From Actinoplanes sp040639655 (GTDB lineage: Bacteria; Actinomycetota; Actinomycetes; Mycobacteriales; Micromonosporaceae), in NCBI RefSeq assembly GCF_040639655.1, contig NZ_JBFAAI010000018.1, forward strand, positions 1-64,000: 64,000 nt of DNA, in the 5' to 3' direction. Under the pieces are notes generated by a model, which was not told the origin of the DNA, ran no database searches, and saw only the letters and a program-made list of their open reading frames with translations. Shown piece after piece: positions 40,748 through 48,944 of this stretch. Position 1 is the first letter of the stretch; each line of letters opens with the position of its first letter. A program made the position numbers and the translations under genes.

Positions 40748-41547
40748 GTTCGGGCCGGGCCTTGCGGGGCAGTCGTCGGCACGCGCCGGACGGGCACGGC
40801 CCTGCACGCGAGATGGACGGCAAGCGTGCCGGCGACGGCAGCGGTGAAAGCACCCGCGACCCCGAACGGCCCGAGCAGGATCGCGAGCAGGAAACAGAAC
40901 GCGGCGAAGCCGGTCAGCCCGCGGATCACCCCGGCCATCGTGCGGATCGTCGCGGCCGGCCCCTGCCCGCCAAGCACGAACGCCGCGACCACCCCGGTCG
41001 CGATCGGGAACGGCGCCAGCATGCCGGTGACCGCCGGGCCGACCGCCGCCGAGATCCCGGTCACCGTCAGCACGAGCAGTCCGGTCGCGGCCGCCCGGCC
41101 GGGCAGGTCCCACCACGGCGCGGGCACCCCGCCGGTCCGGACCTCGCCGGAGTCGATCCGCGTGACCAGCCGATGTGCCGTCCACACTCCGGCCATGACA
41201 ACGGCGAGACCGGCGTACGGCCCGGCGGCGAACGGCATCAGGACGACGTCGGCCGCGAGCGTCGCGTTCCAGGACAACAGCAGCGACGGCAGCCACCCGT
41301 ACCGGCGGCCCAGGTAGGCGAACGACACCGCGAACACCGCCAGCGACACCAGTCCAAAAAGCGACGCCGACGCGGCCCGCGCACCGAACTCGGTCCCGTG
41401 CTGCAGGGTGGCGATCAGCAGGATCGGCCCCGCCACGATCGGGAACGCCACGAGCGTCCCGGCGACCCGGTCGCCCCAGCGGCGTCCGGCCAGCGTCGAA
41501 CCGACCACGAGCAGCGGCGCGAGCACGAGTTTCAGGATCAGCGTCAC
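40744..41547 (-). CDS. Integral membrane protein, unknown function
   Basis: A 267-residue protein with about eight membrane helices (LVLAPLLVVGSTLAGRRWGD at the start; FCFLLAILLGPFGVAGAF near the end) and small loops. It has the look of an actinobacterial permease-like membrane protein. No family was identified. Its 3' end overlaps that of the Lrp gene by 4 bp. Confidence 0.7.
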   Translation of the reverse strand: MTLILKLVLAPLLVVGSTLAGRRWGDRVAGTLVAFPIVAGPILLIATLQHGTEFGARAASASLFGLVSLAVFAVSFAYLGRRYGWLPSLLLSWNATLAADVVLMPFAAGPYAGLAVVMAGVWTAHRLVTRIDSGEVRTGGVPAPWWDLPGRAAATGLLVLTVTGISAAVGPAVTGMLAPFPIATGVVAAFVLGGQGPAATIRTMAGVIRGLTGFAAFCFLLAILLGPFGVAGAFTAAVAGTLAVHLACRAVPVRRVPTTAPQGPART

Positions 41548-41616
41548 CCGCCGAGCCTAGGGGCCTCAGTCTCCGCCCGAGGAGTTCGGGTGACAGCTGT
41601 CGCTACCGTGCGTCCG

Positions 41617-42411
41617 ATGTGGAAGAGAACGCTCCTGATCGTCCTCGCCGTGCTCCTGCCGGTCGCGTTCGTGGTGGCCCCACCTCTGGTGGCCGGTGGC
41701 CGGTTCACCGGCGAACGCGAGCTGGCCGGCGCATTCGGGTCGGCGTTCACCGGCTACTGGCGCTCCGGCGGCGGTACGTTCACACCCGAGCTGCGGGAGC
41801 TGATCGACTACTGGATGCGCTACCACCTGGTCAAGGCGGTGACCGCCGGGATCCTGCTGGTCGTGCTGACCGTGCTCGGGGTCCGGCTGTGGGGCGCTTT
41901 CGCGCGGGCCGGGCGGCTCGGTCCGGCCCGGCGGGCCGCTCTCGCGGCGGGCGGCACGTTCGTCACGGTGTTCGCGCTGTTCTCGCTCGGTCTCGTGATG
42001 GCGAACGTCCAGGGCATGATCGCGCCGTTCGCGTCGCTGCTGCCGCTGCTGACCGACGGCTCGCCGGGCGGGCCGGAGGCCGCGGCCCTGGAGCAGGTAC
42101 GGCAGGGACTGGCCGCGGGCTCGGCGTCGCCCGCGCTGACGGTTCTGATCGAAGACTTCGCCCGCTATCACGTGGCGATGGCGGTGATTGCCGCCGTGGT
42201 GGCGGCCGGTCTCGCCGCCGGCGGTGTGCTGCTGTGGCGCCGGTTCGCGGCCACCCCGCGACCGGATCGGCGGACGCGGCGGGTGCTGGCGTCGTCCGGT
42301 GTCCTCGCTTCGCTGCTGCCACTGCTGGTGGCCGTCATCGCGGTGGCGAACACGACGACCGCGGCGGATCCGGCGCCCGCGTTGCTGGCCCTTCTCCAGG
42401 GCGGCTGGTGA
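41617..42411 (+). CDS. Integral membrane protein, unknown function
   Basis: A 264-residue protein with four to five membrane helices, separated by extracytoplasmic parts (EREL-AGAFGSAFTGYWRSGG; SLLPLLTDGSPGG) and an arginine-rich cytosolic turn (RRFAATPRPDRRTRR). Repeated motifs MRYHLVKAVTAGILLV and FARYHVAMAVIAAVVA suggest an internal duplication of a two-helix unit. The ATG at 41617 is preceded by no strong ribosome site. No function assigned. Confidence 0.65.
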   Translation: MWKRTLLIVLAVLLPVAFVVAPPLVAGGRFTGERELAGAFGSAFTGYWRSGGGTFTPELRELIDYWMRYHLVKAVTAGILLVVLTVLGVRLWGAFARAGRLGPARRAALAAGGTFVTVFALFSLGLVMANVQGMIAPFASLLPLLTDGSPGGPEAAALEQVRQGLAAGSASPALTVLIEDFARYHVAMAVIAAVVAAGLAAGGVLLWRRFAATPRPDRRTRRVLASSGVLASLLPLLVAVIAVANTTTAADPAPALLALLQGGW

Positions 42412-42479
42412 GCCGATCGACGCACCGGCCTCCCGCACCACCGAGGTGCCGGGATGGAGGGGAGGCCGGTGCGCGGGGA

Positions 42480-43121
42480 CTAGTGAGCGATCGGGCAGCC
42501 GCCGGTCAGCTTGCCGAGGAACGCGTTGGGGTCGTAGTAGTGCTCGACCTCCAGCAGCTTGAGGTCGTCGTTGACCTTGGCGACGCTCATGCCGAACATC
42601 TCGATAGTCTTCCCGCTCGGCTGGTGGCCGTGGTATTCGCCCTCGAAGGCGCCCCAGTGCCGCCACTTGAAGGTGACCACCGGCGGCGGGCTGAGAACCT
42701 CGAGGACCTCCCAGTAGAAGCCGTTCGGGAAGGCGCCGTGGAAGATGTCGTGCTGGCTGTCGAACGACTCCTTGCCGACCCGGTAGAAGGGCGAGTCACC
42801 GATCAGGATGTTGTACGAGCCCTGGTCCGCGATGTCCTGCGCGGAGGCCCACCCGCCGCCGTTGACGTTGGTCCGGAAGTGCTCGCTGACCATCGAGACC
42901 CAGGTCGCCGGGTCCTGCTTGTGCGAGACCTCCATCTCGAACACCTGCACGATCGACTCGACGATCGCCTCGAGCGACCCCGGCGCGTGATCGGTGGTCC
43001 GCTGCTCGGGCATCACGATGTGTGACAGGTGATAGTCCGGGGTGCCGTGGCGGAACTCGGACGGGTCGGCGGCCTCGATCACGGCATCACGGCCCTGCAG
43101 CCACAACGGAGTCTCAGACAA
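42480..43121 (-). CDS. SnoaL/NTF2-like protein
   Basis: A 213-residue protein with the NTF2-like ending PPPVVTFKWRHWGAFEGEYH followed by GHQPSGKTIEMFGMSVAKVN and DDLKLLEVEHYYDP, typical of SnoaL-like ester cyclase family proteins. The N-terminal extension (LQGRDAVIEAADPSEFRHGT) is longer than a minimal SnoaL domain. TTG 43121 is taken as start because ggaagga lies 9 nt upstream. The reaction is unknown. Confidence 0.78.
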   Translation of the reverse strand: MSETPLWLQGRDAVIEAADPSEFRHGTPDYHLSHIVMPEQRTTDHAPGSLEAIVESIVQVFEMEVSHKQDPATWVSMVSEHFRTNVNGGGWASAQDIADQGSYNILIGDSPFYRVGKESFDSQHDIFHGAFPNGFYWEVLEVLSPPPVVTFKWRHWGAFEGEYHGHQPSGKTIEMFGMSVAKVNDDLKLLEVEHYYDPNAFLGKLTGGCPIAH

Positions 43122-43433
43122 GACAGGGTGTCCTTCCAGCAAGGGGCAGGGGGTGTCGACGTGTTGCGCTTTGGTTACCCCCCGTAGTTCCAAAAGCGGT
43201 GATCACCATATCTACGTTGGACCTGCGCGGAAAGACCTCATCGGTTAACACCTATTTGCATAACGACTCATGTATTAACGGGCGACGAAGTCGAATGGTG
43301 GATTCGCATTCCGGGGGAGGGTGCGGGCCGATGGCCGGGTCGGTGAAGTGTCCGTGACACGCCCGCCATCACCTACCAAACCTACGGGGTTTGTGGTTCG
43401 CTGGAGGGAGTCTCACACCTCCCGGAGGGCGCG
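43122..43433. other. AT-richer divergent intergenic region with hairpin
   Basis: About 310 bp containing AT-rich tracts (43230-43300) likely to include promoters for the SnoaL gene and the FAD-protein operon. A hairpin, caaacc 43377-43382 with ggtttg 43388-43393, and a second stem (ggagg/cctcc, about 43403-43423) precede the small coupled ORF. I could not match it to a known riboswitch class. Confidence 0.45.
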
Positions 43434-43484
43434 ATGCCGGACCACTGTACCGAGCCGCCGTCGAACGCGGTGACACCGCGATGA
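43434..43484 (+). CDS. 16-codon upstream ORF coupled to the FAD/NAD(P)-binding gene
   Basis: ATG 43434 has an excellent ribosome site (ggaggg 43424-43429) and encodes MPDHCTEPPSNAVTPR. Its stop TGA (43482-43484) overlaps the ATG of the next gene (43481), so the two are translationally coupled. The single cysteine recalls cysteine-sensing leader peptides upstream of sulfur genes in actinobacteria, but that is a guess. Confidence 0.6.
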   Translation: MPDHCTEPPSNAVTPR

Positions 43485-44842
43485 CCAGCACTGTCACCCG
43501 GAACCCGATCGAGCTCGGCGTCCGTCCCGGCACCGTGGCGATCATCGGCGGTGGTGCGAGCGGCGTGCTCACCGTGCGCGCCATCCTGCGGAATTCCGCA
43601 TGGCGGACAGTGCTGATCTCGCCGGAGAGCCGCCCCGGCCGGGGAGTCGCCTACGGTGCCGCCGAACCCTGGCACCTGCTCAACTCCCGAGCCGCCACGA
43701 TGAGTGCCGACGCTCACGACGCGGACCACCTGCTGCGCTGGTGCCGGGCCCGGGGGCGGCCCGCCGATCCGGGCGACTTCCTGCCCCGCGCACTCTTCGG
43801 CGACTACCTCGCCGACCAGTTCACCGGTGCGGACCGGTCCCGGTCCGTGCACCATCGGGCCACCGCCGTCGGGGTACGCGCGGACGGGCACGGCTATGTC
43901 GTCACCGACGACTCCGGCGCCCGGACACGTGCCGAACACGTGGTCCTGGCCCTCGGCAATCCGCCGCCCCGCGTGCCGTCCGGAGTGAGCGAGGCCGCCC
44001 GCCGCGACGTCGCCTTCGTGGCCGACCCGTGGGCGCCCGGCGCCCTCGACGCGGTACCCGTCGACCAGCCCGTGCTGCTGCTCGGCACCGGGCTCACCGC
44101 CGTCGACGTGGCGCTGACGCTGACCCGGGGCTCGCGTCGCGTACCCGTCGAGGCTCTGTCCCGTCGTGGCCTGCTGCCACTGGCCCACCCACCGCGACCC
44201 GCCGGCCCCGTCGCCCTCGATCTCCCGGCCACCGCGACCCTCGCTCCGCTGGTACGCCGGATCCGCGCCGCCGTCGACGCCGGAGCCGACTGGAGCGCCG
44301 TCGTGGACCACGTGCGCACCCGGGCCGACCACCTGTGGAGCAGCCTCGAACCGGCCGCCCGCGAACGGTTCCTGCGGCACGCCCAGCGGTACTGGGAGGT
44401 GCACCGCCACCGGATGGCACCGCCCACCGCCGAGCGCGTCGCCGAACTTCGTGAACAGGGCATGCTCCGGTTCCGGACCGGTCGTCTCGTCTCGATCGAG
44501 CCGCACCCCGGCGGCGGCCTGACCGTCCGCGCCGAGGGGCCCGGAGGGCTCGAGGCCCCACGCCGCTACGGCGCCGTGATCACCTGTACCGGGCCCGGAC
44601 CGCTGCCGTGCTCGGCCGGGCCGCTGCTGGCCGATCTGCTTGCGGACGGTCTGGTCCGGACCGGCCCGCACCGGCTCGGCATCAGCACCGACGACGACGG
44701 CCAGGCCCGTCCCGGGCTGTGGGTGGTCGGCCCGCTGTGCCGTGGCCGTCTCTGGGAGGCCACCGCCGTACCGGAGATCCGCGCCCAGGCCGACCGGGTG
44801 GCCGCCGCCCTCCCGCACCCGGCCGTGCACCCGTCCCGCTGA
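43481..44842 (+). CDS. FAD/NAD(P)-binding protein (Pyr_redox_9-like)
   Basis: A 453-residue protein opening with a Rossmann FAD-binding motif TVAIIGGGASGVLTVRAIL (residues 18-36). Then AYGAAEPWHLLNSRAATMSA matches the FAD/NAD(P)-binding domain family seen in actinobacterial oxidoreductases. A second Rossmann motif (VLLLGTGLTAVDVALTLT) lies near 205. The C-terminus has a GLWVVGPLCRGRLWEATAVP motif. It should be a flavoprotein oxidoreductase; the substrate is unknown. Translation is coupled to the 16-codon upstream ORF. Confidence 0.85.
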   Translation: MTSTVTRNPIELGVRPGTVAIIGGGASGVLTVRAILRNSAWRTVLISPESRPGRGVAYGAAEPWHLLNSRAATMSADAHDADHLLRWCRARGRPADPGDFLPRALFGDYLADQFTGADRSRSVHHRATAVGVRADGHGYVVTDDSGARTRAEHVVLALGNPPPRVPSGVSEAARRDVAFVADPWAPGALDAVPVDQPVLLLGTGLTAVDVALTLTRGSRRVPVEALSRRGLLPLAHPPRPAGPVALDLPATATLAPLVRRIRAAVDAGADWSAVVDHVRTRADHLWSSLEPAARERFLRHAQRYWEVHRHRMAPPTAERVAELREQGMLRFRTGRLVSIEPHPGGGLTVRAEGPGGLEAPRRYGAVITCTGPGPLPCSAGPLLADLLADGLVRTGPHRLGISTDDDGQARPGLWVVGPLCRGRLWEATAVPEIRAQADRVAAALPHPAVHPSR

Positions 44843-44945
44843 CCCTGCCCTGCGCAGGTGCGGGTGCCAAGGCGGTGTCGCTGTTGCTTCTGCGGGGCGT
44901 CCGGCCGGCCGGAGGCGGCAACTGCCAGGGGCTAGAGTGCCTCGT

Positions 44946-45347
44946 GTGACGGTGTTTCGGATCGGGGAGGCGGCGGAACTGCTCGGCGTCAGCGCGGACA
45001 CCGTGCGGCGCTGGATCGACGCGGGACGGCTGCCGGCCGGACGTGACGAGGGTGGCCACCGGATGATCAACGGGGTGGAACTGGCCGCGTTCGTGCGTGC
45101 CAAGGGCAACGACCCCGACGACCGGGCCGACGAGTCGTCGGCCCGCAACCGGCTGCGCGGCATCGTCACCGCGGTCGTCAAGGACACCGTGATGGCTCAG
45201 GTGGACATCCAGTGCGGACCGTTCCGGCTGGTGTCGCTGATGAGCCGGGAAGCCGTCGACGAGCTCGACCTCCGGGTCGGCTCGGTCGCCGTCGCGGTGA
45301 TCAAGTCGACCACGGTGGTCGTGGAGCGATCGAGCCGCCGGTCATGA
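44946..45347 (+). CDS. MerR-like HTH plus MOP (TOBE) domain molybdate regulator
   Basis: A 133-residue protein. The N-terminal excisionase/MerR-type helix-turn-helix (FRIGEAAELLGVSADTVRRW; IDAGRLPAGRDEGGHRMI) is followed by a MOP/TOBE domain (ARNRLRGIVTAVVKDTVMAQ; VAVAVIKSTTVVVERS) that binds molybdate or tungstate. Related genes precede modABC in many actinobacteria. GTG 44946 is chosen for the family start; its stop overlaps the modB ATG. Confidence 0.9.
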   Translation: MTVFRIGEAAELLGVSADTVRRWIDAGRLPAGRDEGGHRMINGVELAAFVRAKGNDPDDRADESSARNRLRGIVTAVVKDTVMAQVDIQCGPFRLVSLMSREAVDELDLRVGSVAVAVIKSTTVVVERSSRRS

Positions 45348-46132
45348 GGGCGGCGCGCGTCCCCGTACCGCTGTTGCTGCCCGCGATTCTGGGTCTGATC
45401 TTCCTGATCCTGCCGCTCGTGGGGCTCCTGGCACGCACGCCCTGGGCGAGCCTGCCGGATCGGCTCGCCGAGCCCGGGGTGGTGACCGCGCTGCGGTTGT
45501 CGCTGCTCACCTCGACTCTGGCGACTCTGCTCTGCCTGGTGCTGGGGGTGCCGCTGGCGTGGCTGCTGGCCCGGGTGACGTTCCCGGGACGGCGGCTGGT
45601 CCGGGCCCTGATCACCGTGCCGCTCGTGCTGCCGCCGGTCGTCGGTGGCATCGCGCTGCTGCTGGCGCTCGGCCGGCGCGGCCTGGTGGGGCAGTGGCTG
45701 GACTCGACGTTCGGGATCACGCTGCCGTTCACGACCGCCGGTGTGGTGATCGCCGAGTCGTTCGTGGCGCTGCCGTTCCTGGTCATCGCGGTCGAGGGGG
45801 CGCTGCGCGGGGCCGACAGCCGGTACGAGGAGGCCGCCGCCACCCTCGGGTCGACGCGCTGGACGACGTTCACCCATGTGACGCTGCCGCTGGTCGCGCC
45901 GGGGATCGCGGCGGGGGCGGTGCTGTGCTGGGCGCGGGCACTCGGTGAGTTCGGGGCCACCATCACGTTCGCCGGGAACTATCCGGGCATCACGCAGACC
46001 ATGCCGCTCGCCGTCTACCAGACCATGGAGAGCGGTGACCTGGAGGGCGCCGTCGTGCTGAGCCTGATCCTGCTGGTCGTCTCGGTCGCGATCCTGGCCG
46101 GCCTCCGGGACCGCTGGCTGACCGCCCCGTGA
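45344..46132 (+). CDS. modB: Molybdate ABC transporter permease ModB
   Basis: A 262-residue permease with six membrane helices and the EAA cytosolic loop (YEEAAATLGSTRWTTFTHVT then LPLVAPGIAAG) characteristic of ModB, plus the ending RALGEFGATITFAGNYPGIT. It forms the channel for molybdate/tungstate across the cytoplasmic membrane. It starts at ATG 45344 overlapping the regulator's stop. The binding-protein gene modA, usually next to modB, is absent here. Confidence 0.93.
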   Translation: MRAARVPVPLLLPAILGLIFLILPLVGLLARTPWASLPDRLAEPGVVTALRLSLLTSTLATLLCLVLGVPLAWLLARVTFPGRRLVRALITVPLVLPPVVGGIALLLALGRRGLVGQWLDSTFGITLPFTTAGVVIAESFVALPFLVIAVEGALRGADSRYEEAAATLGSTRWTTFTHVTLPLVAPGIAAGAVLCWARALGEFGATITFAGNYPGITQTMPLAVYQTMESGDLEGAVVLSLILLVVSVAILAGLRDRWLTAP

Positions 46133-46153
46133 AGCCGTCCTACCGGCCGGCGC

Positions 46154-46227
46154 CGGCCGCGAGAAGGGCCGCCGCGTGAAGAGGTTCTGTCGGCCGCGCC
46201 CGGCCGCGAGAAGGGCTGTGTCGTGAC
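46154..46227 (+). repeat. Duplicated translation-start segment ahead of modC
   Basis: cggccgcgagaagggc occurs at 46154-46169 and again at 46201-46216, each followed at the same spacing by a GTG (46176 and 46223). Offset 47 bp. The first copy opens a short ORF that ends on the modC start, so the arrangement couples them. Confidence 0.75.
46176..46226 (+). CDS. 16-codon ORF overlapping the modC start
   Basis: GTG 46176 opens a frame (V/M-KRFCRPRPAARRAVS) that stops at TGA 46224-46226, overlapping the GTG of modC at 46223. It arises from the duplicated initiation segment. It may be a chance product or a coupling device that sets modC translation. Confidence 0.4.
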   Translation: MKRFCRPRPAARRAVS

Positions 46228-47266
46228 GCTTCTCGATGCCCACCTGGTGGTGCGGCGCGGCGAGTTCCGGCTCGACATCGGCCTGCGCATCGAGCCGGGG
46301 GAGACAGTCGCGCTGCTCGGGCCGAACGGGGCCGGGAAGACCACCGCACTGCGGGCGCTCTCCGGGCTCGCGCCGCTCGACGAGGGACACCTCGTCCTCG
46401 ACGGGCGGGACATCACCGAAGCGCCACCGGAGGAGCGGCCGATCGGTGTCGTCTTCCAGGACTATCTGCTGTTCCCGCACCTGAGCGCCCGTGACAACGT
46501 CGCGTTCGGCCCCCGGCGGCACGGCATGGATCGCAAGTCGGCGCACGCGGTCGCTGATCGCTGGCTGGAGCGGGTCGGCCTGACCGGCTACGGCCGGCGC
46601 AAACCGCGGAACCTCTCCGGCGGCCAGGCGCAGCGGGTCGCCCTGGCCCGGGCGCTGGCCGTCGATCCGGTGCTGCTGCTGCTCGACGAGCCACTGGCCG
46701 CCCTGGACGCCCGCACCCGCCTGGAGACCCGTGGTGAACTGCGGCGGCATCTGAGCGCCCATCCCGGCGCGACCCTGCTGGTCACCCATGACCCCCTGGA
46801 CGCGCTGGTCCTCGCCGACCGTCTGGTGATCGTGGAGGAGGGCCGGGTGGTGCAGGAGGGCGACGCGGCGACGATCACGGCGAGACCGCGCACCGACTAC
46901 GTGGCCCGGCTCGTCGGGCTCAACCTCTATCGCGGCCGCGGGCACGGGCATGGCGTCGAGATCGCCGACGGTTTCACTCTGACCAGTACCGACAGCGTCG
47001 ACGGGGACGCGTTCGTGGCCTTCCCGCCGTCGGCGGTGGCGCTGCACCCGCAGCGGCCCGAGGGCAGCCCCCGCAACACCTGGGCGGCGGTCCTGGCCGA
47101 TGTCCAGCATCACGGCGACAATCTCCGGGTACGGCTGGACGGGCCGATCAGTGTGGCGGCCGACATCACGCCGGCCGCCGCCGCGCAGTTGCGTCTGGAG
47201 CCGGGGCAGCAGCTGTGGGTCGCGGTGAAGGCTGCCGAGACGCGCGCCTACCCGGGTGAGAGCTGA
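46223..47266 (+). CDS. modC: Molybdate ABC transporter ATP-binding protein ModC
   Basis: A 347-residue ABC ATPase. Walker A GPNGAGKTTA (near 33-41), Q-loop VVFQDYLLFPHLSARDNVAF, signature NLSGGQAQRVALARALA, Walker B LLLLDEPLAALDA, H-loop TLLVTHDPLDALV. The C-terminal about 110 residues are a TOBE/MOP-like regulatory domain (NTWAAVLADVQHHGDNLRVR; LRLEPGQQLWVAVKAAE) that senses cytosolic oxyanion. It energises ModB. GTG 46223 follows a repeated gagaaggg ribosome site. Confidence 0.92.
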   Translation: MTLLDAHLVVRRGEFRLDIGLRIEPGETVALLGPNGAGKTTALRALSGLAPLDEGHLVLDGRDITEAPPEERPIGVVFQDYLLFPHLSARDNVAFGPRRHGMDRKSAHAVADRWLERVGLTGYGRRKPRNLSGGQAQRVALARALAVDPVLLLLDEPLAALDARTRLETRGELRRHLSAHPGATLLVTHDPLDALVLADRLVIVEEGRVVQEGDAATITARPRTDYVARLVGLNLYRGRGHGHGVEIADGFTLTSTDSVDGDAFVAFPPSAVALHPQRPEGSPRNTWAAVLADVQHHGDNLRVRLDGPISVAADITPAAAAQLRLEPGQQLWVAVKAAETRAYPGES

Positions 47267-47279
47267 CCCGCCCGCGAGC

Positions 47280-47310
47280 GGGCCGGCGGCACGAGGCGCA
47301 CCGCCGGCCC
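47280..47310. terminator. Hairpin between convergent modC and secreted-protein genes
   Basis: gggccggcgg (47280-47289) pairs perfectly with ccgccggccc (47301-47310), 11-nt loop, right after the modC stop and before the convergent gene. Confidence 0.75.
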
Positions 47311-47317
47311 GATCAGC

Positions 47318-47416
47318 GGGTCAGGCCCGGCTGTCGCCGGGTGGCCGCGTCGTCGAGGTTCATCAATCGGGTCAGGGCCGGCACTGCCAGGTGGCCGCGT
47401 CGTAGAAGTTGACGAA
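47318..47416. repeat. Imperfect tandem duplication of the 3' end of the downstream secreted-protein gene
   Basis: A segment of about 48 bp beginning gggtcagg at 47318 repeats at 47369, offset 51 bp, with shared core gtggccgcgtcgt. The second copy contains the stop and last codons of the reverse-strand gene 47372-47929; the first lies just past it. Point changes and a 1-base indel separate them. Confidence 0.65.
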
Positions 47417-47929
47417 GCGGTTGAGGCCGGCGTAGCCGTACGTCAGCTCGTGGCAGGCCGCCGCCACGTCGATGTCGTGGTAGGTCGGACCGGCCCGGCT
47501 GTACCGGACGCAGTGCCAGTCGTAGACGGTCGTGCCGAGCAGCGCGGCGTCGCTGTAGCCCGTGCGGGTGCAGTATTCAGCGAAGTCCGGCGTGACGACG
47601 TGCGGCTGGACCCGCCAGCACCGCACCGACCGCGGGTCGTGGAAGTCGGCGATGCGGTCGACAGCGTGTTCGGTGGCGTACGCCCACCGGCAGGCCGCGT
47701 CGAAGGCCAGGTCGCCCTGACGCCCGTCGCCGCTGACGCAGTGCCAGTCGTAGGCGGTGGAGCCGGTCAGGGCGGCGTCCGCGTAGCCGATCGACCGGCA
47801 GTAGGCACCCAGGTCGAGTCCGCCGAGTTCGGTGGGCGGGCGCGGGGAGGCGGAGACCGGTCCGGCGATCACCAGAACGCCGGCTAAACCGACGAGCAGT
47901 GTTAGCAAGAACTTGCTGACGGAACGCAT
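47372..47929 (-). CDS. Secreted protein with two cysteine-rich repeats
   Basis: A 185-residue protein. Signal peptide about 1-28 (FLLTLLVGLAGVLVIAGPVS ending ASA-like). Two copies of an about 70-residue module follow: AYCRSIGYADAALTGSTAYD (first) and EYCTRTGYSDAALLGTTVYD (second), each with WHCV, a conserved AC and a closing CW or QC. Four cysteines per module suggest disulfides. I do not recognise a named family. It should be released or wall-associated. Its 3' end is tandemly duplicated downstream. Confidence 0.75.
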   Translation of the reverse strand: MRSVSKFLLTLLVGLAGVLVIAGPVSASPRPPTELGGLDLGAYCRSIGYADAALTGSTAYDWHCVSGDGRQGDLAFDAACRWAYATEHAVDRIADFHDPRSVRCWRVQPHVVTPDFAEYCTRTGYSDAALLGTTVYDWHCVRYSRAGPTYHDIDVAAACHELTYGYAGLNRFVNFYDAATWQCRP

Positions 47930-47949
47930 AGTTCTCCAGAGAGTACGAG

Positions 47950-47999
47950 GGTTCCGATCCGTGCAGGTGGACGGGTCGGAACCTCCTCATCGGAGGAGG
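47950..47999. terminator. Two consecutive hairpins between reverse-strand genes
   Basis: ggttccgatccg (47950-47961) pairs with cgggtcggaacc (47972-47983), one wobble. cctcctc (47982-47988) pairs with gaggagg (47993-47999), loop atcg. The two stems share two bases (47982-47983), so they may compete. They are downstream of the enoyl-CoA hydratase gene and upstream of the secreted-protein start, so they could end the former or regulate the latter. Confidence 0.55.
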
Positions 48000-48066
48000 C
48001 TCGCCAAGCCTAATATGGATGGACCCCTTTGCAAGTCCTTGCAGATATTGCTTTCTTCTTAACTTC

Positions 48067-48828
48067 TCACTCGCCGTGGAAAACCGGCTGACGGCGCTCC
48101 AGGCTCGCGGCGATGCCCTCCGCGCTGTCACGCGTCGCCCAGTGGATCTTCTGCTCGGCCAGCTCGTGCTCGAGCGCCGCACGTACCCGCGCGGCCAGGC
48201 CCTCGCGCAGCGTCGCCCGGATCGACCGGACCGCCAGCGGCGCCGACGCGGCGATCTCCGCGGCCAGAGCCCGCGCCGTCTCGTGCAACCGGCCCGGCTC
48301 GGCCAGCCGGTCGGCCAGCCCGATCCGCAGCGCCTCCGCGCCGTCGATGCGGCGGCCGGTCAGCAGCATGTCGGCCGCCGCCTGCCGTCCGACGATCTCC
48401 GGGAGCGTGACACTGGTGCCGAAGCCCTGATGGAACCCGAGGCGTGCGAAGTTCGCCACGAACCGGGTGGACGGCTCGGCGACCCGGAAGTCGGCCGCGC
48501 AGGCCAGGCCGAGTCCACCGCCGACCGCGGTGCCCTGCACGGCCGCGACGATCGGCGTACGCACGTCGAACAACTGCGCCGCCCGGCGGTAGAGCCGCTC
48601 CGCCGCGGCGACGACATCGCGCGTGAATTCGCCGTCGCCGAAGTCCGCGCCGGCGCAGAAGTGTTTGCCCTCCGACGCCAGCACGATCACCCGGCAGGCC
48701 GGGTCGTCGTCGAGCCCCAGCGCTGCGTCGACGACCTGCCCGATCAGCGCCTCGTCGAAATGATTGGCCGGTGGCCGGCGCATCTCGAGCCGGGCCACAC
48801 CGTCGGAAATCGAGACCGAGAGATCCAT
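48067..48828 (-). CDS. Enoyl-CoA hydratase/isomerase family protein
   Basis: A 253-residue crotonase-fold protein: SISDGVARLEMRRPPANHFD, oxyanion-hole segments HFCAGADFGDGEF and AAVQGTAVGGGLGLACAADF, then GFHQGFGTSVTLPEIVG. The usual catalytic glutamates of hydratase are at ADFGDGEF- and PEIVGR-type positions, only the latter evidently conserved, so isomerase or other activity is possible. Acts on acyl-CoA in beta-oxidation-like reactions. ATG 48828 selected; upstream residues (MVEKCPQCKSG) belong to the divergent promoter region. Confidence 0.88.
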   Translation of the reverse strand: MDLSVSISDGVARLEMRRPPANHFDEALIGQVVDAALGLDDDPACRVIVLASEGKHFCAGADFGDGEFTRDVVAAAERLYRRAAQLFDVRTPIVAAVQGTAVGGGLGLACAADFRVAEPSTRFVANFARLGFHQGFGTSVTLPEIVGRQAAADMLLTGRRIDGAEALRIGLADRLAEPGRLHETARALAAEIAASAPLAVRSIRATLREGLAARVRAALEHELAEQKIHWATRDSAEGIAASLERRQPVFHGE

Positions 48829-48944
48829 CGGCTCATCGTCGCACGTGCCCGGAACAGCACGATCAGCAGGAAGCGACCTGTTCCGGGGTGCGAATCCGGA
48901 CTTACATTGTGGGCACTTCTCCACCAAAGCAGGAGGCCCGCATC

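Noticed and set aside
43122..43433. Hairpins before the FAD gene as a known riboswitch (SAM, cobalamin, FMN)
   Set aside because: None of the conserved core sequences of these classes could be matched. Left as an unassigned region.
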